A DNA stretch of 64,000 bases from G963665815 sp942492065 (GTDB lineage: Bacteria; Cloacimonadota; Cloacimonadia; Cloacimonadales; JAIOQZ01): positions 124,001 through 188,000 of the forward strand of contig CALODV010000020.1 in assembly GCA_942492065.1 (NCBI GenBank), in the 5' to 3' direction. A model generated the notes under the pieces. That model saw only the letters and a program-made list of their open reading frames with translations. It was not told where the DNA came from and did no database searches. Shown piece by piece: positions 62,901-64,000 of the stretch. Each line of letters starts with the position of its first letter. Positions within the stretch are counted from its first letter, which is position 1. The position numbers and the translations under genes are program-made.

Positions 62901-64000
62901 ACAGGCGCAGAAGATGGAGGCAATTGGTACACTTGCAGCAGGAATAGCTCATGATTTCAATAACATCCTGAATATACTGCTCCAGAGAAACGAACTCGTT
63001 ATGCTCTATGCAGAGAGCATGCCGAAAATACATAGTAAACTTAAAGAGTCTGAAAGAACGATATACAGAGCAAAAGATCTTGTAACCCAGATTCTGGCAT
63101 TCAGCAGACAATCAGAACAGGAAGTAAAATGTGTTGAAGCCAGAATTATAGTCAAAGAGGCATCAACCATTATTCGGGCATCCATACCATCTACAATCAA
63201 CATTGTAAAAGGTAAACTATGCTACAGCAAAATTTATGCTGATCCTACTCAGTTGTATCAGGTAATAGTGAATCTGGTTACTAATGCTTATCACGCCATG
63301 CAGGATACCGGTGGTACAATTACTCTCGGACTGGAAGATGTTATTTATAAAGATATCCCTGAAGCTGTAAAACAGGATCTGGAATACCAGGATTATGTAA
63401 GATTTTCCATTTCTGATACAGGTCCGGGAATCCCACCGCATATTCTGGAAAGAATATTTGACCCTTATTTCACAACCAAAGCTAAAGGTCGTGGAACAGG
63501 TATGGGATTATCAATTGTTCATGGTATAGTAAAAAGCTATGGAGGAGCAATTGATGTCAATACAGAGATAGGCGTAGGTACAACGTTTAACATTTATTTT
63601 CCACTTGCGGTTCAGGACGTGGAAGAAACAAGTCTGAACAGGAACAGTACACACAAAAAAGGTAATGCTAAAGTAATGTTTGTTGATGATGAAGAAGATC
63701 TGGTTGAACTTTTTAAAGAAGGTCTGGAACGTTACGGTTATTCTGTGGATTCTTTTGTTTCAAGTATTGACGCCCTGGAAGCATTCAAGGCAAATCCGTA
63801 TAACTATGAAATACTCATTTCTGATTATACTATGCCCGGACTGACAGGTCTGCAACTGGCAGATGCTATTTCTCGAATCAGAGATAAGTTCCCGATTATT
63901 ATCTGTTCAGGTCTCAGCGAGGAACTCAGTGCATCCATAGCAGAAAAAGCCGGAATCAGAGATATCATTAAAAAACCGGTTTCTATCTCGGATCTGGTAG
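59932..64000 (+). CDS. hybrid sensor histidine kinase: TPR-TM-PAS-HisKA-HATPase-receiver, C-terminus cut by the window
   Basis: Open for at least 1356 codons. A TTG start at 59932 follows AGGAGAGAG. Order: signal peptide/anchor (about 1-23), periplasmic TPR repeats (about 60-510), a membrane helix (about 560-580), a coiled coil, three PAS domains (about 620-735, 745-860, 865-985), a HisKA H-box AAGIAHDFNN with H1007, the ATPase with NLVTNAYHAM, SDTGPGIPP and GTGMGLSIVHG, and a receiver with VDDEEDL and phospho-acceptor D1298 in ISDYTMPG. It should sense a periplasmic protein contact and relay phosphate to its own receiver. Confidence 0.95.
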   Translation, partial: MKKKAALYIFSFIILLLPFSIKAEAVNGSERTIRFNVKAYADSVLTSSKELMSVNPERARLLLHNAVRKISDSSYSSEKSLLYKQLASTYYRLGKYNSAIDYNKKALTCLTDSQHDSALGSIYNNFGVFYKAAGNYKAALEYNEKAREIFEKNDSKSKVAVILINMGNIAALMNNTEAASEYFQRSIALCKENNFDKLLIMAYINYGLACNMNGMPDKAVKNFKEALKHSKLINDNLNITKSHNNLGLVYFESGKYEKALAEYEESLQHKLSIGDSLSIASTLNNIGLIYDRSGKFFQALSHYSQALDIQKRKKKDTNLVRYLNNIAGIYQNYGLGKNESRFADNIQDIEKEISNSDESFLNWYYLNLSSINSRKDFTNKSLDFSKEALEIADELSYTEGKITALNNIGLVYDSQKKTDLALEYYKKAYNLQKRKQYKGNLGLLEYNIGNLYLQKGDNQTALKYMLAGLKAAEQKNEPTQLMNYHFAISKAYANLFNFKKAYFHYNQYVAAKDVVYNKNNQKVIAELKEKYDAEANEQENKLLINELEIKELQNHRQRMMSAFISVTALLILFILIFIYGRYRQKNKTAIKLKEIVEDKTRHLTSEIKERKQIEDELRVERNMFFNIFHNSPYGMVLYENGKIKLLNPECINILGYQLSDLTDLETVLNAVSTNEEQKSKLQNIITRELKGAEGIRDFELKMMTKDGVQRDIEIRLTFLTNDAVIAILSDVTKKKQSELNLKKRESQYRNLVENSPTGIISIDDRGNVININQKMIEIVDLPLIEDLFAIRFFEFSLFSNSGIADDFKQCLKDGCPAVYEKQVQTEKNGLLVLRYHLNPIDDAEGNIVGVQANFEDITSRISSEKARVRLEKAIEQAHECVMITDKDCIIQYINPAVTNISGYTSEEIIGRKPSILHSGEHNKDFYDKLKTTISSGFIWSGHFINKRKDGTNYEENATITPIKNEHGEITNYVAVKRDVTEQLRLESQLRQAQKMEAIGTLAAGIAHDFNNILNILLQRNELVMLYAESMPKIHSKLKESERTIYRAKDLVTQILAFSRQSEQEVKCVEARIIVKEASTIIRASIPSTINIVKGKLCYSKIYADPTQLYQVIVNLVTNAYHAMQDTGGTITLGLEDVIYKDIPEAVKQDLEYQDYVRFSISDTGPGIPPHILERIFDPYFTTKAKGRGTGMGLSIVHGIVKSYGGAIDVNTEIGVGTTFNIYFPLAVQDVEETSLNRNSTHKKGNAKVMFVDDEEDLVELFKEGLERYGYSVDSFVSSIDALEAFKANPYNYEILISDYTMPGLTGLQLADAISRIRDKFPIIICSGLSEELSASIAEKAGIRDIIKKPVSISDLV

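Overview
The window looks like chromosomal DNA of a Gram-negative, AT-rich bacterium. Outer-membrane biogenesis genes (an Omp85/BamA-type protein), lipoproteins with lipoboxes and several predicted outer-membrane barrels show a double membrane. Three large secreted proteins end in FlgD/T9SS-like sorting domains, one with the phrase FPNPFNP. That style is typical of FCB-group candidate phyla such as Cloacimonadota, Delongbacteria or Marinimicrobia. The phylum is an inference; no rRNA gene is present to settle it. I saw no tRNA, rRNA, CRISPR array, insertion sequence, integrase or phage gene. The region reads as ordinary core genome with accessory islands.

Left part (1-13.7 kb): a knotted-type carbamoyltransferase followed by a truncated membrane coiled-coil gene; a secreted gingipain-like C25 protease; an RRM RNA-binding protein; a four-gene GntR(YtrA-like)-ABC-permease-lipoprotein operon; a TPR lipoprotein; a DsrE-like protein; two tandem small membrane paralogues; and an SppA peptidase fused to a barrel-like N-terminus. 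The promoter/operator of the GntR operon recurs almost identically in front of the SppA gene, so the two are probably one envelope-stress regulon.

13.8-33.6 kb: an operon of ispG, an Omp85 protein, dapD, an aminotransferase (probable dapC role) and a secreted deacetylase-like protein; a secreted beta-propeller protein; mrp; rsmA with an outer-membrane protein; a lipoprotein phosphoesterase with a barrel-like partner; a periplasmic binding protein; tldD-tldE; a Gfo/Idh/MocA oxidoreductase; and asnS.

33.6-43.8 kb: an intergenic patch with two ~115-bp direct repeats and several palindromes. Then, on the minus strand, mutL, a sugar ABC transporter of unusual architecture (binding protein fused to the MalF-type permease; MalG-type permease with a ~500-residue repeat-bearing insert), and a selenium-metabolism trio (cysteine desulfurase-like, DUF3343, YedF). 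A candidate small RNA with an exposed anti-Shine-Dalgarno sequence and its own terminator lies between mutL and a DUF192 gene.

43.8-64 kb: a tightly packed minus-strand run rfbB-mltD-rimI-nadB-cheR-like-MBL-thiD; a DUF2156 protein; a CBM9/GHL10/GH130 carbohydrate operon; a coiled-coil membrane protein, HAD phosphatase and FKBP isomerase; and a divergent signalling pair. One member of the pair has TPRs and a histidine-kinase dimerisation helix but no ATPase domain. The other is a large TPR-PAS-kinase-receiver hybrid cut by the window end.
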